A stretch of DNA of 64,000 bases from Ilumatobacter fluminis (GCF_004364865.1 NZ_SOAU01000001.1:1-64000), one strand, 5' to 3'. Shown: positions 9,250 to 18,371, numbered from the stretch's first letter. Program-made: numbers and translations. The notes: a model not told the origin generated them from the sequence alone.

Positions 9250-9813
9250 ATGTCAGTGCTCAACACCCCCATCAAACCCTTCACCGCGACCGGCTTCCGC
9301 GCCGGCGAGACCGTTCAGGTCACCGAGCAGGACGTCCTCGGCAAGTGGGCGATCTTCTTCTTCTACCCCGCCGACTTCACCTTCGTCTGCCCGACCGAGC
9401 TCGGCGACCTCGCCGACCACTACGAAGACCTCCAGCGCATGGGCGTCGAGGTGTACTCGGTCTCGACCGACACCCACTTCGTGCACAAGGCATGGCACGA
9501 GGCCTCCGACACGATCGGCAAGATCCAGTACACGATGCTCGGCGACCCGACCGGCGCCCTCACCAACAACTTCGAGAACATGCGCCCCGACGAAGGTCTG
9601 GCCGACCGTGGCACCTTCCTCGTCGACCCCGACGGCGTCATCCAGTTCTTCGAGGTGACCGCCGAAGGCATCGGACGCAACGCCGCCGAGCTCGTCCGCA
9701 AGGTCAAGGCCGCCCAGTACGTGCGCGAGCACCCGGGCGAGGTCTGCCCGGCCAAGTGGGAAGAGGGCGACGACACGCTCGCACCCTCCCTCGACCTCGT
9801 CGGCAAAATCTGA
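9250..9813 (+). CDS. ahpC: Alkyl hydroperoxide reductase subunit C (peroxiredoxin)
   Basis: Typical 2-Cys peroxiredoxin of the AhpC/Prx1 class, cytosolic, reducing H2O2 and alkyl hydroperoxides and recycled by AhpF. The peroxidatic cysteine is Cys47 in FTFVCPTEL and the resolving cysteine is in GEVCPAKW near residue 166. At 187 aa it equals the E. coli protein in length, which supports the ATG at 9250 over upstream in-frame GTG codons. It is paired with ahpF, 257 nt downstream, across a structured spacer. Confidence 0.95.
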   Translation: MSVLNTPIKPFTATGFRAGETVQVTEQDVLGKWAIFFFYPADFTFVCPTELGDLADHYEDLQRMGVEVYSVSTDTHFVHKAWHEASDTIGKIQYTMLGDPTGALTNNFENMRPDEGLADRGTFLVDPDGVIQFFEVTAEGIGRNAAELVRKVKAAQYVREHPGEVCPAKWEEGDDTLAPSLDLVGKI

Positions 9814-9921
9814 CCTCTCGGGGTGGGAACGCCGATCGCTGCGTTCCGCCTCACCGCTCGCAGCCGTGAGGCTGCTCGGGTTCGTCGCGCCTTGCGCTCG
9901 ACGCCCCCACCTCCGAGAGGC
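9814..9921 (+). other. Structured part of the ahpC-ahpF spacer
   Basis: The region just after the ahpC stop begins CCTCTCGGGGTGGG and ends CCCACCTCCGAGAGG, an imperfect long-range inverted repeat enclosing about 75 nt. It contains no open reading frame that I would call. It could be an mRNA-stability element or a processing site. Confidence 0.5.
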
Positions 9922-9940
9922 GAGCGGATTCTTTGAATGA

Positions 9941-9991
9941 CTGAGTTGGCCCGTGGTCCCTGCTGCGGGATCACGGGCCATGCTCACTCAG
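9941..9991 (+). terminator. Stable hairpin between ahpC and ahpF
   Basis: CTGAGTTGGCCCGTG (9941-9955) plus GTCCC pairs with GGGAT and CACGGGCCA..ACTCAG (ending 9991), leaving a small loop around TGCTGC. There is no poly-U tail, so it may be an attenuator or an mRNA 3'-end stabiliser that makes AhpC more abundant than AhpF. Confidence 0.6.
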
Positions 9992-10070
9992 CGCTTCCAC
10001 TTGCGCTCACCGCTTTGCTTCCTGGCCGCTGGTGGCGGCCGAACGCCCTTGATGTTTGGAGAACCCTTCG

Positions 10071-11669
10071 ATGTTGAATGAACAGCTTTCCTCGCAGCTG
10101 AAGACCCACCTGGCTTCGCTGACCCACGACGTGGAGTTCGTCGCCTCGTTGGACGACTCTGCCAAGGCCACCGAGATGCGCGACCTGCTCGAACAGATCG
10201 CCGGCCTCGCCGACCGAGTCAGCCTCCGCACCGACGGCACCTCGGCCCGCGTACCCTCCTTCGAGATCAAGCGGCCCGCCAGTGGCGACGCCGACATGAT
10301 CGAAGGCGTCGAGTTCGCCGCCATCCCGCTCGGACACGAGTTCACCTCGCTCGTGCTCGCCATCCTCCAAGTCGGCGGCGTCGTCCCCAAGATCGGTGAC
10401 GAAACCATCGCCCAGATCCGAGCCATCGACCGCAACCTCGCGTTCGAGACGTACATGTCGCTCAGCTGCCAGAACTGCCCCGACGTGGTGCAGGCGCTCA
10501 ACGCCATGAGCGTCATCAACCCCCGTATCAGCCACGTCGCCATCGACGGTTCGCTCTTCAAGGACGAGGTCGAGGAGCGCCAGATCATGGCCGTCCCGAA
10601 CGTGTTCCTCAACGGCGAACCGTTCGACCAGGGCCGCATGACGATCGACCAGATCGTCGGCAAGCTCGACACCGGTGCCGAGGCCCGCATGGCCGACGAG
10701 ATCGACGCCAAGGACCCCTTCGACGTGCTCGTCGTCGGTGGCGGCCCCGCCGGCGCCGCCTCGGCCGTCTACGCCGCCCGCAAGGGCATCCGCACCGGCA
10801 TCGCCACCGAGCGTTTCGGTGGCCAGGTGCTCGACACGATGGGCATCGAGAACCTGATCTCGGTTCCCAAGACCGAGGGGCCCAAGCTGGCCGCGGCGCT
10901 CGAGACCCACGTCCGCGAGTACGACGTCGACATCATGAACCTCCAGCTCGCAGAGCGCCTCGTACCGGCGAGCGAGCCCGGCGGCCTCACCACGGTCGAA
11001 CTCGCCAACGGCGCCAAGCTCGAGGCCCGCACCGTCGTGCTGTCGACCGGAGCCCGTTGGCGCAACATGAACGTCCCCGGTGAGCAGGAGTACCGCAACA
11101 AGGGCGTCACCTACTGCCCGCACTGCGACGGTCCCCTCTTCGCCGGCAAGCGCGTCGCCGTGATCGGCGGCGGCAACTCGGGCGTCGAAGCGGCGATCGA
11201 CCTGGCCGGCATCGTCGGCCACGTCACCCTCCTCGAGTTCATGGACGAGCTCCGTGCCGACGAGGTGCTGCAGCGCAAGCTGCGCAGCCTGCCGAACGTC
11301 GACGTCGTGCTCAACGCCATGACGACCGAGGTGATCGGCGACGGCTCGAAGGTGACCGGGCTGGCCTACACCGACCGGCCGACCGACGAGCAGCACGTCC
11401 TCGAACTCGACGGCGTGTTCGTCCAGATCGGCCTGCTGCCCAACACCGAGTGGTTGGCGGGCACGGTCGAGCTGAGCGAGCGCGGCGAAATCGTCGTCGA
11501 CGACCACGGCCGCACCTCGGTGCCCGGCGTGTTCGCTGCCGGCGACGTCACCACGGTGCCGTACAAGCAGATCGTGATCTCGATGGGACAGGGCGCGACC
11601 GCCGCGCTCAGCGCCTTCGATCACCTGATCCGCACCTCGGCCCCCGAGGCCGAACTCGCCACCGTCTGA
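10071..11669 (+). CDS. ahpF: Alkyl hydroperoxide reductase subunit F
   Basis: FAD- and NAD(P)H-dependent disulfide reductase (532 aa) that recycles AhpC. The N-terminal tandem-thioredoxin-like domain contains CQNC in [11 protein letters not shown]. The FAD-binding motif is [15 protein letters not shown], the catalytic disulfide is CPHC in TYCPHCDGP, and a second nucleotide fold [15 protein letters not shown] follows. I use the ATG at 10071, with GGAGAA 7 nt upstream, rather than the TTG at 10056. The N-terminal domain distinguishes it from ordinary thioredoxin reductase. Confidence 0.95.
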   Translation: MLNEQLSSQLKTHLASLTHDVEFVASLDDSAKATEMRDLLEQIAGLADRVSLRTDGTSARVPSFEIKRPASGDADMIEGVEFAAIPLGHEFTSLVLAILQVGGVVPKIGDETIAQIRAIDRNLAFETYMSLSCQNCPDVVQALNAMSVINPRISHVAIDGSLFKDEVEERQIMAVPNVFLNGEPFDQGRMTIDQIVGKLDTGAEARMADEIDAKDPFDVLVVGGGPAGAASAVYAARKGIRTGIATERFGGQVLDTMGIENLISVPKTEGPKLAAALETHVREYDVDIMNLQLAERLVPASEPGGLTTVELANGAKLEARTVVLSTGARWRNMNVPGEQEYRNKGVTYCPHCDGPLFAGKRVAVIGGGNSGVEAAIDLAGIVGHVTLLEFMDELRADEVLQRKLRSLPNVDVVLNAMTTEVIGDGSKVTGLAYTDRPTDEQHVLELDGVFVQIGLLPNTEWLAGTVELSERGEIVVDDHGRTSVPGVFAAGDVTTVPYKQIVISMGQGATAALSAFDHLIRTSAPEAELATV

Positions 11670-11747
11670 TCACGACGACGCCAGTCTCCCAACAGCGACG
11701 CCCGGCCCCGAACGAGGAGCCGGGCGTCGAAGGTTTTCGGCACCGAC

Positions 11748-12006
11748 CGGGTCGGGTGTCGTAGGGAACGGCGACGGAGAGTATCCCGGGTCGGGTGTCG
11801 TAGGGAACGGCGACGGAGAGTATCCCGGGTCGGGTGTCGTAGGGAACGGCGACGGAGTCGACGTTTCCGGAGATCACCCGACTCCGGTGACCAGGGTGCG
11901 CGTCCGGGTCGGGTGATCTCCCGAAACGCCTCGGCTGCGCCTCGTCGTTCCGTCCGACACCCGACCCGGTGTGGTTCGCCTCGTCGTTCCGTACGACACC
12001 CGACCC
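11748..12006. repeat. Family C repeat cluster with 39-bp tandem units
   Basis: Between ahpF and the YdeI-like gene. Three head-to-tail units start with GTCGGGTGTCGTAGGG at 11751, 11790 and 11829 (period exactly 39). They are followed by GTTTCCGGAGATCACCCGAC and, about 30 nt later, the inverted GTCGGGTGATCTCCCGAAAC and two inverted copies ending ACACCCGACCCG. The whole could fold as a nested hairpin. The same arrangement in single copy occurs at 60560-60697. The 362-nt gap (11670-12031) holds nothing else recognisable apart from the TAGCCT box at 12019-12024. Confidence 0.9.
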
Positions 12007-12031
12007 GTGCGCGGGACGTAGCCTCGACGGC

Positions 12032-12595
12032 GTGTTCGACGGCGAGCCGATCTTCTTCAGCGCCCCGTCCGAGTTCCGCGACTGGCTCGAGCACCATCAC
12101 GAGACAGCGACCGAGTGCGTGGTGGGCTACTGGAAGGTGCACACGGGCGTCCCGTCGCTCCGATGGGCCGAGGCAGTGCGCGAGGCGCTCTGTTTCGGCT
12201 GGATCGACGGGCAGAGCCGCTCGATCGACGACGACCGCCACATGCAGCGGTTCACGCCACGGAAGAGCCGGCGGTGGAGCGCCGTCAACGTCGCGCTCGT
12301 GGCCGAGCTCGAGGCGGAGGGGTCGATGACCGAGGCGGGACGGCGGGCCTTCGCCGATCGCGACCTGAGCGAGGAGCCGTACTCGACCTCTCGACGTCCG
12401 AGCCGGCTCCCGCCCGAGTTCGACGAACGGCTGCGCCGCGACCACCCGGAGGCGGCCGCTTTCTGGGACGCCACGCCGCCGAGCTATCGCAAGATGCGTG
12501 CGTTCTGGGTGGCCGAGGCGAAGCGCCCCGAGACGCGTGAGCGGCGGTTCGCCCAGCTGGTCGAAGCCTGCGCCGCTGGCGAACGGCTCCCGTAG
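12032..12595 (+). CDS. YdeI/OmpD-associated family protein
   Basis: Soluble 187-aa protein of the YdeI/OmpD-associated family (sometimes called bacteriocin-protection proteins); molecular function is not established. The conserved core ECVVGYWKVHTG, LCFGWIDGQSRSIDDDRHMQRFTPRKSRRWSAVN-type segment is present in the first half, and the C-terminal LPPEFDERL..WDATPPSYRKMRAFWVAEAKR segment completes the family layout. I chose GTG 12032: it precedes the conserved FFSAPSEFRDWL and has TAGCCT 7 nt upstream; earlier codons come from the repeat cluster. Confidence 0.85.
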   Translation: MFDGEPIFFSAPSEFRDWLEHHHETATECVVGYWKVHTGVPSLRWAEAVREALCFGWIDGQSRSIDDDRHMQRFTPRKSRRWSAVNVALVAELEAEGSMTEAGRRAFADRDLSEEPYSTSRRPSRLPPEFDERLRRDHPEAAAFWDATPPSYRKMRAFWVAEAKRPETRERRFAQLVEACAAGERLP

Positions 12596-12605
12596 CCCGA
12601 CCTCC

Positions 12606-12663
12606 GGGTCGGGTGCCAGAGGTGACGGCGAGGAACGAGCCGTTACCGGCGGTCACCTGACCC
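12606..12663. repeat. Family D palindromic repeat
   Basis: A 58-nt element starting GGGTCGGGTGCCAGAGGTG and ending GTCACCTGACCC, with CGAGGAACGAGCCGTTACCGG in the middle region. The termini are imperfect reverse complements. It lies between the convergent YdeI-like and threonine-aldolase genes; copies recur at 28216-28477, 29712-29928 and 62668-62731. Confidence 0.85.
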
Positions 12664-12707
12664 GGGGCGGGTGCGCGAATCGACGTCTCGTCCCTGCGAT
12701 CGACCCG

Positions 12708-13736
12708 TCAGGACCGGAACGCAGTGAGGGCGCGCTCGATCTCGCCGGGGGTGGTCGACCAGTTGGTCACCAGACGGATGACACCCGGTCCCATCCGGTA
12801 GAACAGCAGGCCCGCTGCCTCCAGACGGTCGATGTGCTCGTCGGCCAACCGGACGAACAACATGTTCACGTCGGGTCGGTTGAGGAGCTCGACGCCGTCG
12901 ATTTCGGCGAGTCCGGCAGCGAGCTCACGCATCCGGTCGTTCGAGTTGGTCGCCAGCCGCCGCCACAGATCGTCGGTGAGGTAGGCGATCAACTGCGCCG
13001 ATTGGTACCGCATCTTCGACGTGACGTGCCCCGACCGCTTGGTGCGGTACACCAGCTCGTCGGACGCATGGTCGTCGAACACGACGATCGCCTCGGCCGA
13101 CAAACCGCCGTTCTTCGTCGCCCCCAGCGACACCACGTCGATGCCCGCCTTCCACGTCATCTCCGCCGGCGTGCACCCGAGCGACACCAGTGCGTTGGCG
13201 AGCCGGGCGCCGTCGAGGTGCGATCGCATGCCGCGTTCGCGGGCGATCTCGGTCAGCGCTGCGATCTGGTCGACCGAGTAGATCGTGCCGCGGTCGGTCG
13301 GCTGCGTGAACGAGAGAGCGGTCGGCTGTGAGTAGTGCGGGTCGCCCCACCCGACCGAGTCGAGTGCTCGGCGGAGTGAGTCGGGCGACATGAGGAAGTC
13401 GTCGCCGGCGACGCCGCGCATCACGGCACCACCACCGAGCAGCGACGTGGCACCGCCCTCACTGTTGAGGATGTGGGCGGTCTCGTGGCACAGCACGGCA
13501 CCCCACGGCGGCACGATCGCGCTCAACGCCAGCGCGTTGGCGGCGGTACCGGAGGTGACGGGAAAGACCCGGGCACCGTCGTGTTCGAACACCTCGCGAA
13601 CGACGTCGTGCAGCCGTTCGGTGAGGTCGTCGGCGCCGTAGGCGATCGCCGTGCCCGTGTTGGCCGCCGCGATCGCCTCGACGATCTCCGGCGCCACCCC
13701 GGCCGCGTTGTCACTCCTGAGTTCGATCACGTCCAC
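12708..13736 (-). CDS. Threonine aldolase family PLP enzyme
   Basis: Fold-type I PLP enzyme of the low-specificity threonine aldolase / beta-eliminating lyase family, cleaving L-threonine or allo-threonine to glycine and acetaldehyde. Visible landmarks are LRSDNAAG at the N-terminus, TSGTAANALAL (cofactor phosphate region), HLDGARLANALVSLG and the probable Schiff-base lysine in LGATKNGG. The 342-aa length is normal. The start is a GTG at 13736. A homologous beta-eliminating lyase with other specificity cannot be excluded. Confidence 0.85.
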   Translation of the reverse strand: MDVIELRSDNAAGVAPEIVEAIAAANTGTAIAYGADDLTERLHDVVREVFEHDGARVFPVTSGTAANALALSAIVPPWGAVLCHETAHILNSEGGATSLLGGGAVMRGVAGDDFLMSPDSLRRALDSVGWGDPHYSQPTALSFTQPTDRGTIYSVDQIAALTEIARERGMRSHLDGARLANALVSLGCTPAEMTWKAGIDVVSLGATKNGGLSAEAIVVFDDHASDELVYRTKRSGHVTSKMRYQSAQLIAYLTDDLWRRLATNSNDRMRELAAGLAEIDGVELLNRPDVNMLFVRLADEHIDRLEAAGLLFYRMGPGVIRLVTNWSTTPGEIERALTAFRS

Positions 13737-13774
13737 CCCAGCGTTCTACCGGACGGATGCGTTCGACGGACCGG

Positions 13775-15223
13775 TCAGTAGCCGCGGCTGGCCTGGTCGT
13801 ACGCGGCGACGACGGCGAGGAGGGCGAAGGCGAGCAATGCGCTGGCGCCGATGATGGTGACGCCGTGCACTCCCATCGACGAGGCGCCCGGGTTGTTGTA
13901 GCCGGGTCCGGCCGGGTTCTCGCCGAGTTCGAACAGGGTGCTGACGGTCAGCCAGATCGACGGCATGCCGCCACCGACGGCCACGCCGAGTCCCCATCGC
14001 CGAACCGACAGGAAGCCGATCAGCGCAGCGAGCGCGAGCAGGCCGAGTTGGACGAGCCTGGTCGTGAGCAGCATCGCCGGCGGTGAACCCGGTGCGTCGC
14101 TCACGTACCAGTTGTCGCTGAAACTCGCGAGTCCCTCGGGGATGAGCGGGCCGCCGGCCATCACCAGCCCGGACAGCGCGCCGACGGCGGCAATCCACGG
14201 GTTGAGGCCGGAGCGGTGGTCGCCGAACGCGTCGTTGAGCGACGCGAAGAACACGACGACGCCGATCGCCCCGGCCGCGACGAGCAGCCAGTAGCCGAGA
14301 TCACGGGTGATCGTGAGCGTGAACTGTTGCTCGCTCGGAATGGCGGCCATCTCGTACGCGGCGTCGATCGGGATCTGGGCGAGGCCGACGGTGAGCGCAG
14401 CGATGCCGGCGATCGCCAGCCCGGCGCCGCCGGCCAGACCGGATCCGCCGCGCCAGCCGAACGCCGAGGCGACACCACCGGCGACCAGGAGGCAGACGGC
14501 GATCAGGCCGGCGATCGGCATGTTGTCGGCGAGGTCGGTGCTGATCCAGTCGCCGGTCCGGAACGCGGCGGGGGTCTCCGGGGTGCGGACGAGGCGCTCG
14601 TTGCTCGTCACCGACACGATCGTCGCGAACAGCGAGAGCAGGGTGACGATGCCACCGACGACCGAGAAGGCGAGCACGGCGGTGAACCGGAAGCGCGCCT
14701 TTTCCCGGATCGGGGTCGGCAGCACCGGCATCTGTGCCGTGCCGGGCGCCGTGGTCATCGCCGTCGTGCGGGTGATGCCGGGCTCGTTCGTCCACGGGTC
14801 GTCGCGGGCGACCTCTTCGGCGGTGACGATCGGCGTCGCCGAACCGGGACGGGTCCAGACCTCGGTGATCGGTTCGGTCGCCGGCAGCTGATCGGTGCTC
14901 GGCGTGTCGGCGATCGGCTGGCCGATCGTGTCGACGCTGCCGGTCGCGGCCCAGACGGGGTCGTCGTCGCCCCACACGTCGTCGGGTTCGGCCGTCTCGA
15001 CAACGGCGATCGGCACGGTGTCGACCTGTTCGGTCGGTGCCAGCTCGTCGGTGTCGTCACCGGCCTCGACGCTCGGGGCGACGGTGCTCGCGGACGCATC
15101 GACCGCGGCCGTGTCGTCGTCGGTCGGTTCGGTGGCGGCCTGCTGGTCGGCCAGGGAGGCGCCACACGCGGTGCAGAAGCGGTCGTCAGGGGCGACCGAG
15201 TTCCCGCACTCGTGGCACTGCAT
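13775..15223 (-). CDS. Zinc-ribbon multi-spanning membrane protein
   Basis: Unrecognised membrane protein of 482 aa. The N-terminus is a zinc ribbon (Cys3, Cys6, Cys17, Cys20; CHEC and CTAC), followed by an acidic, Thr-rich, probably disordered segment to about residue 165. The C-terminal half has about seven hydrophobic helices of predicted membrane type. I use ATG 15223 because it puts the zinc ribbon at the extreme N-terminus and a TACCAT box lies 8 nt upstream. It may be a sensor or scaffold; no catalytic motif is visible. Confidence 0.75.
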   Translation of the reverse strand: MQCHECGNSVAPDDRFCTACGASLADQQAATEPTDDDTAAVDASASTVAPSVEAGDDTDELAPTEQVDTVPIAVVETAEPDDVWGDDDPVWAATGSVDTIGQPIADTPSTDQLPATEPITEVWTRPGSATPIVTAEEVARDDPWTNEPGITRTTAMTTAPGTAQMPVLPTPIREKARFRFTAVLAFSVVGGIVTLLSLFATIVSVTSNERLVRTPETPAAFRTGDWISTDLADNMPIAGLIAVCLLVAGGVASAFGWRGGSGLAGGAGLAIAGIAALTVGLAQIPIDAAYEMAAIPSEQQFTLTITRDLGYWLLVAAGAIGVVVFFASLNDAFGDHRSGLNPWIAAVGALSGLVMAGGPLIPEGLASFSDNWYVSDAPGSPPAMLLTTRLVQLGLLALAALIGFLSVRRWGLGVAVGGGMPSIWLTVSTLFELGENPAGPGYNNPGASSMGVHGVTIIGASALLAFALLAVVAAYDQASRGY

Positions 15224-15371
15224 GGCCAGGCATGGTAGGGGCACGCGGCGCCGCGTTGGGGTCGTTCAAGTCATCGACACCCAGACGTCACACGTTCGCG
15301 ACATCAGGTGCACGTCGGTGCACATCGTCACCCGCGAGTCCGTCGGCGGTCGGACGAGGACCCGGCGACGT

Positions 15372-15719
15372 TCAGTCGACGTCGAGTCGGCGGAGCTGCG
15401 ACGCGATGTACGGCCGAGCCCGGCGCTGCCCGCCCCGCTCGGCGATCGCCTCCTGCAGCGAACGCAGCGCACGCACGATCACCGTCCGGTTCGGTTCCCA
15501 TCCGCGCCGCTCGCACTCGTCGAACCACTCGCCCGGCGTGCGGTGGCCGCGTTCACCGTTGCAGCGACGGCAGGCCGCCAGCTCGTTCTCGATCCAGCTC
15601 GGCCCGCCCTTGATACGCGGCACGAGATGTTCGGTCGTGGCCGGCACCAACGTGTCGTCGTCGAGCGGTCGTCGACACCAGACGCACTCGGCGCCGTCGC
15701 GCTCGAGGATCAGTGCCAT
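15372..15719 (-). CDS. HNH endonuclease family protein
   Basis: Small stand-alone HNH nuclease-domain protein of 115 aa. It has the zinc-binding CVWC and CRRC pairs framing the betaBetaAlpha-Me core: TTEHLVPRIKGG supplies the first His and NELAACRRCNGERGH the Asn and last His. The start at 15719 places MALILERDGAECVWC at the N-terminus, the usual layout of this group. Nothing around it suggests an intron, restriction system or phage. The preceding 148 nt (15224-15371) hold nothing I recognise. Confidence 0.8.
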   Translation of the reverse strand: MALILERDGAECVWCRRPLDDDTLVPATTEHLVPRIKGGPSWIENELAACRRCNGERGHRTPGEWFDECERRGWEPNRTVIVRALRSLQEAIAERGGQRRARPYIASQLRRLDVD

Positions 15720-15803
15720 CCGTTCGCGGCGGCCGAGCTGGCGAGGTCGTCGCACCCCTCCAGGCTCGCGCACGACACGGCCGTCGCCGTAGCGTGGGCG
15801 ACC

Positions 15804-16739
15804 ATGTCGGGCCGGTTCGCACCGTCGCCGACGGGGGAGCTCCACCTCGGCAACCTCCGGACGGCGCTGTTGGCGTGGCTCGCGGCGCGTAGTACCGGAC
15901 GAGACTTCCTGATCCGGATGGAGGATCTCGACCGGGTCACGTCGTCGGTCGACCACGAGCGCCGGCAGGTCGCCGACATGGCGGCGCTCGGTCTCGACCA
16001 CGACGGCGAGATCGTGCGCCAGAGCGAGCGCTTCGACCTCTACCGTTCCCACATCGATCGGCTCACCACCATCGGGCGCGTCTACCCGTGCTACTGCACC
16101 CGGCGCGAGATCCGCGAGGAGATCGACAACGCAGCGAGCGCTCCGCACGGACTGCCCGACGGCGCCTATCCGGGCATCTGCCGCGACCTCACCGCCGACG
16201 AACGGGCCGAGCGTGAGGCTGCCGGGCGTACACCAGCGCTGCGGTTGCGCACCGAGGGGGAACGGTTCGAGTTCGTCGATCGTGTGCTCGGTCGGGTCGA
16301 CGGCTTCGTCGACGACGTCGTGCTCGCCCGCGCCGACGGTGTGCCCGCCTACAACCTGGCCGTCGTGGTGGACGACGACGTGCAGGCGATCGATCAGGTC
16401 GTCCGCGGTGACGACCTGGCCAGCTCGACACCTCGCCAGCTCCTCCTCCAGCAACTGCTCGGCTTCCGAACGCCCGAATACCAGCACGTTCCCCTCGTGC
16501 TCGGCCCGACGGGCAAGCGCCTCGCCAAGCGCGACGGCGCCGTGACCCTCGCCGAGCTCGCCGCCGATGGGTGGACGGCCGCCGACGTGCTCGCCGTCCT
16601 CGCCCGGTCGGTGGGGTTGGCGTCGCACACCGAGCCGACGGGGAGCATCACGGCCGAGTCCCTCGTCGACCGGTACGACCCCGCAGCCATCCCGACATCA
16701 CCGTCGACCTACGCCGAGCTCTGCGCGCTCCGCAGCTGA
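15804..16739 (+). CDS. gluQ: Glutamyl-Q tRNA(Asp) synthetase
   Basis: Truncated GluRS paralogue (311 aa) that activates glutamate and attaches it to queuosine in the anticodon of tRNA(Asp). The class I signatures are RFAPSPTGELHLGNLRTAL (HIGH variant) at the N-terminus and GKRLAKRDGAV (KMSKS variant). It lacks the anticodon-binding domain of full GluRS. Zinc-ligand residues are in YPCYCTRRE and YPGICRDL. The ATG at 15804 has TAGCGT 8 nt upstream. Presence of this gene implies that the organism makes or salvages queuosine. Confidence 0.9.
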   Translation: MSGRFAPSPTGELHLGNLRTALLAWLAARSTGRDFLIRMEDLDRVTSSVDHERRQVADMAALGLDHDGEIVRQSERFDLYRSHIDRLTTIGRVYPCYCTRREIREEIDNAASAPHGLPDGAYPGICRDLTADERAEREAAGRTPALRLRTEGERFEFVDRVLGRVDGFVDDVVLARADGVPAYNLAVVVDDDVQAIDQVVRGDDLASSTPRQLLLQQLLGFRTPEYQHVPLVLGPTGKRLAKRDGAVTLAELAADGWTAADVLAVLARSVGLASHTEPTGSITAESLVDRYDPAAIPTSPSTYAELCALRS

Positions 16740-16761
16740 CTCCGCGTGCCACGATGCGGGC

Positions 16762-17349
16762 ATGGACGATCTGCAGCGGGTACTCGGCTACGTCGACGCA
16801 GCCGACGACGACGGTGAGCCGGCGGTCGAGGTCGCACCCGAGATCTACGAGATGTCGTTCTGGACACCCGAGTTCTGCGGCGCCCTCGTCCGGGCCGCCG
16901 AGGCGGTCGGTTTCACGCCCGACCCCGACGATCCCGTCCCCGGCCACGAGGTGTCGCTCGCCACGATCAGCCCGGCGTTGTTCCAGCGGGTCGAGATCGA
17001 CATCGGCCGGCGCGTGTGGCCACGGCTGCAGGAGCAGTGGCCGCTGATCGAGTACCGGGGGCTACGCGACGCGTTCGTGATCCGATACCGGGTGGGGGAG
17101 CAGGAGTCGCTCCGGCTGCACCAGGACGTCGCCCAGGTGTCGGCGACGGTGCGGCTGAACGACGACTACGACGGCGCCGAGCTGGCGTTCCCCCGTCAGG
17201 GGTACGACAACGGTGACCTCCCGGTCGGTCGGCTGATCGCCTGGCCGTCGCTGGTGACCCACCCCCACGAGGCCCTCCCGCTGCGCTCGGGGACCAAGTA
17301 CGGCCTCACCATCTGGTGCCACATCCCCGACGACCTCGACCAGTACTGA
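16762..17349 (+). CDS. 2-oxoglutarate/Fe(II)-dependent oxygenase
   Basis: Soluble 195-aa dioxygenase of the prolyl-4-hydroxylase/2OG-FeII_Oxy type; substrate unknown. The double-stranded beta-helix shows the iron ligands HQD (in SLRLHQDVAQ) and the distal His in VTHPHEA, followed by the 2OG-binding Arg in LRSGTKYGL. The YDGAELAFPRQGYDNG strand between them is typical of the family. It begins 22 nt after gluQ and is probably cotranscribed; a tRNA- or protein-hydroxylating role is a guess. Confidence 0.85.
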   Translation: MDDLQRVLGYVDAADDDGEPAVEVAPEIYEMSFWTPEFCGALVRAAEAVGFTPDPDDPVPGHEVSLATISPALFQRVEIDIGRRVWPRLQEQWPLIEYRGLRDAFVIRYRVGEQESLRLHQDVAQVSATVRLNDDYDGAELAFPRQGYDNGDLPVGRLIAWPSLVTHPHEALPLRSGTKYGLTIWCHIPDDLDQY

Positions 17350-17441
17350 CCCCATCCGTGATCGAGGCGGCGAAAAACAAAGCGTGAAAACCCGGGAACC
17401 TGACGGCGCGCGGATGCGCGCGCTCGTTAGCCTTGCGTGCT

Positions 17442-18362
17442 ATGGGTCGTGACGTGGCGCGGCAGGCCCCCGGCGGGCAGCAGCAGTGGAGGATGCTCCT
17501 CCTCGGTGTCGGCGCGCTCGCACTGACGGCGTGCGCCGAGACGACGCTCGCCAGTTCCGAGCCGACGCCCACCAAGCCCGAGCCGGTCATCGCCTCCACG
17601 ACGACCACCACCACGGTGGCGCCCACGACGACGACCACCACGACCACGACCACCACCACGACGACCACGACGTTGCCGCCGACCACCACGACCACCGTCC
17701 CGACGGTGCCGCCGGCCGGGCAGCCGATCCAGGCCGTCGGGTCGAGCAGCGGTGAGTCGACCCGTGCCGCCCAGTGGCGTTTGCTCGAACTCGGGTTCTG
17801 GTTGCAGGAGCCCGACGGCAACTACGGCCTCACCACCCGGCAGGCCGTCATGGCGTTCCAGAAGTATCACGGCCTCGTCGCCGACGGTGTGCTCGGCAAC
17901 GAGACCGCCGCCCTCATGACGTCGCTCACCGTCAAGCCCACGGCCAGCGCCGACGCCGGCACCCTGGTCGAGGTCGACAAGTCGAAGCAGCTGCTGTTCT
18001 TCATCGTCGACGGTGAGACGAAGTGGATCCTCAACACCTCGACCGGCAGCGAGATCCCGTACCGCGAACCCGACCAGAACACCCCGGGCGAATGGCAGAC
18101 CGGCGACTCGGTCACCCGCACCGGCCTGCACTCGGTGTACCGCCAGCGCAACGACGGCTGGTGGGAAGGCGACCTCGGCTCGATCTACCGGCCGAAGTAC
18201 TTCACGGGCGGCATCGCCGTCCACGGCTCGAACAGCATCCCGAACTATCCCGCCTCGCACGGCTGCGTGCGGGTGAGCGTGCCGGCGATGGACTGGATCT
18301 GGGCCAGCGAGATCATGCCGATGGACATCCCCGTCTGGGTCCACGGCTCGATCCCCGGCTGA
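17442..18362 (+). CDS. Lipoprotein L,D-transpeptidase with PG-binding domain
   Basis: Exported peptidoglycan L,D-transpeptidase (306 aa). The signal sequence ends in LTAC, followed by a Thr-rich linker that is almost all threonine between about residues 48 and 85. A PG_binding_1 domain (AQWRLLELGFWLQEPDGNYG through NETAALMTS) precedes the YkuD catalytic domain with IAVHGSNSIP (His) and SHGCVRVS (catalytic Cys). I use ATG 17442 rather than the TTG at 17433; TAGCCT lies 8 nt upstream. A family A hairpin follows the stop. Confidence 0.9.
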   Translation: MGRDVARQAPGGQQQWRMLLLGVGALALTACAETTLASSEPTPTKPEPVIASTTTTTTVAPTTTTTTTTTTTTTTTTLPPTTTTTVPTVPPAGQPIQAVGSSSGESTRAAQWRLLELGFWLQEPDGNYGLTTRQAVMAFQKYHGLVADGVLGNETAALMTSLTVKPTASADAGTLVEVDKSKQLLFFIVDGETKWILNTSTGSEIPYREPDQNTPGEWQTGDSVTRTGLHSVYRQRNDGWWEGDLGSIYRPKYFTGGIAVHGSNSIPNYPASHGCVRVSVPAMDWIWASEIMPMDIPVWVHGSIPG

Positions 18363-18371
18363 CCGTCGAAC

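Noticed and set aside
10071-11669. Thioredoxin reductase
   Set aside because: The extra N-terminal domain with CQNC and adjacency to ahpC make AhpF the right call.
11748-11868. CRISPR or satellite array
   Set aside because: Contiguous 39-nt units with no distinct spacers, part of a larger palindromic element.
15372-15719. HNH gene as part of a mobile intron or restriction system
   Set aside because: No intron boundary, methyltransferase or inverted repeat around it; stand-alone domain protein.
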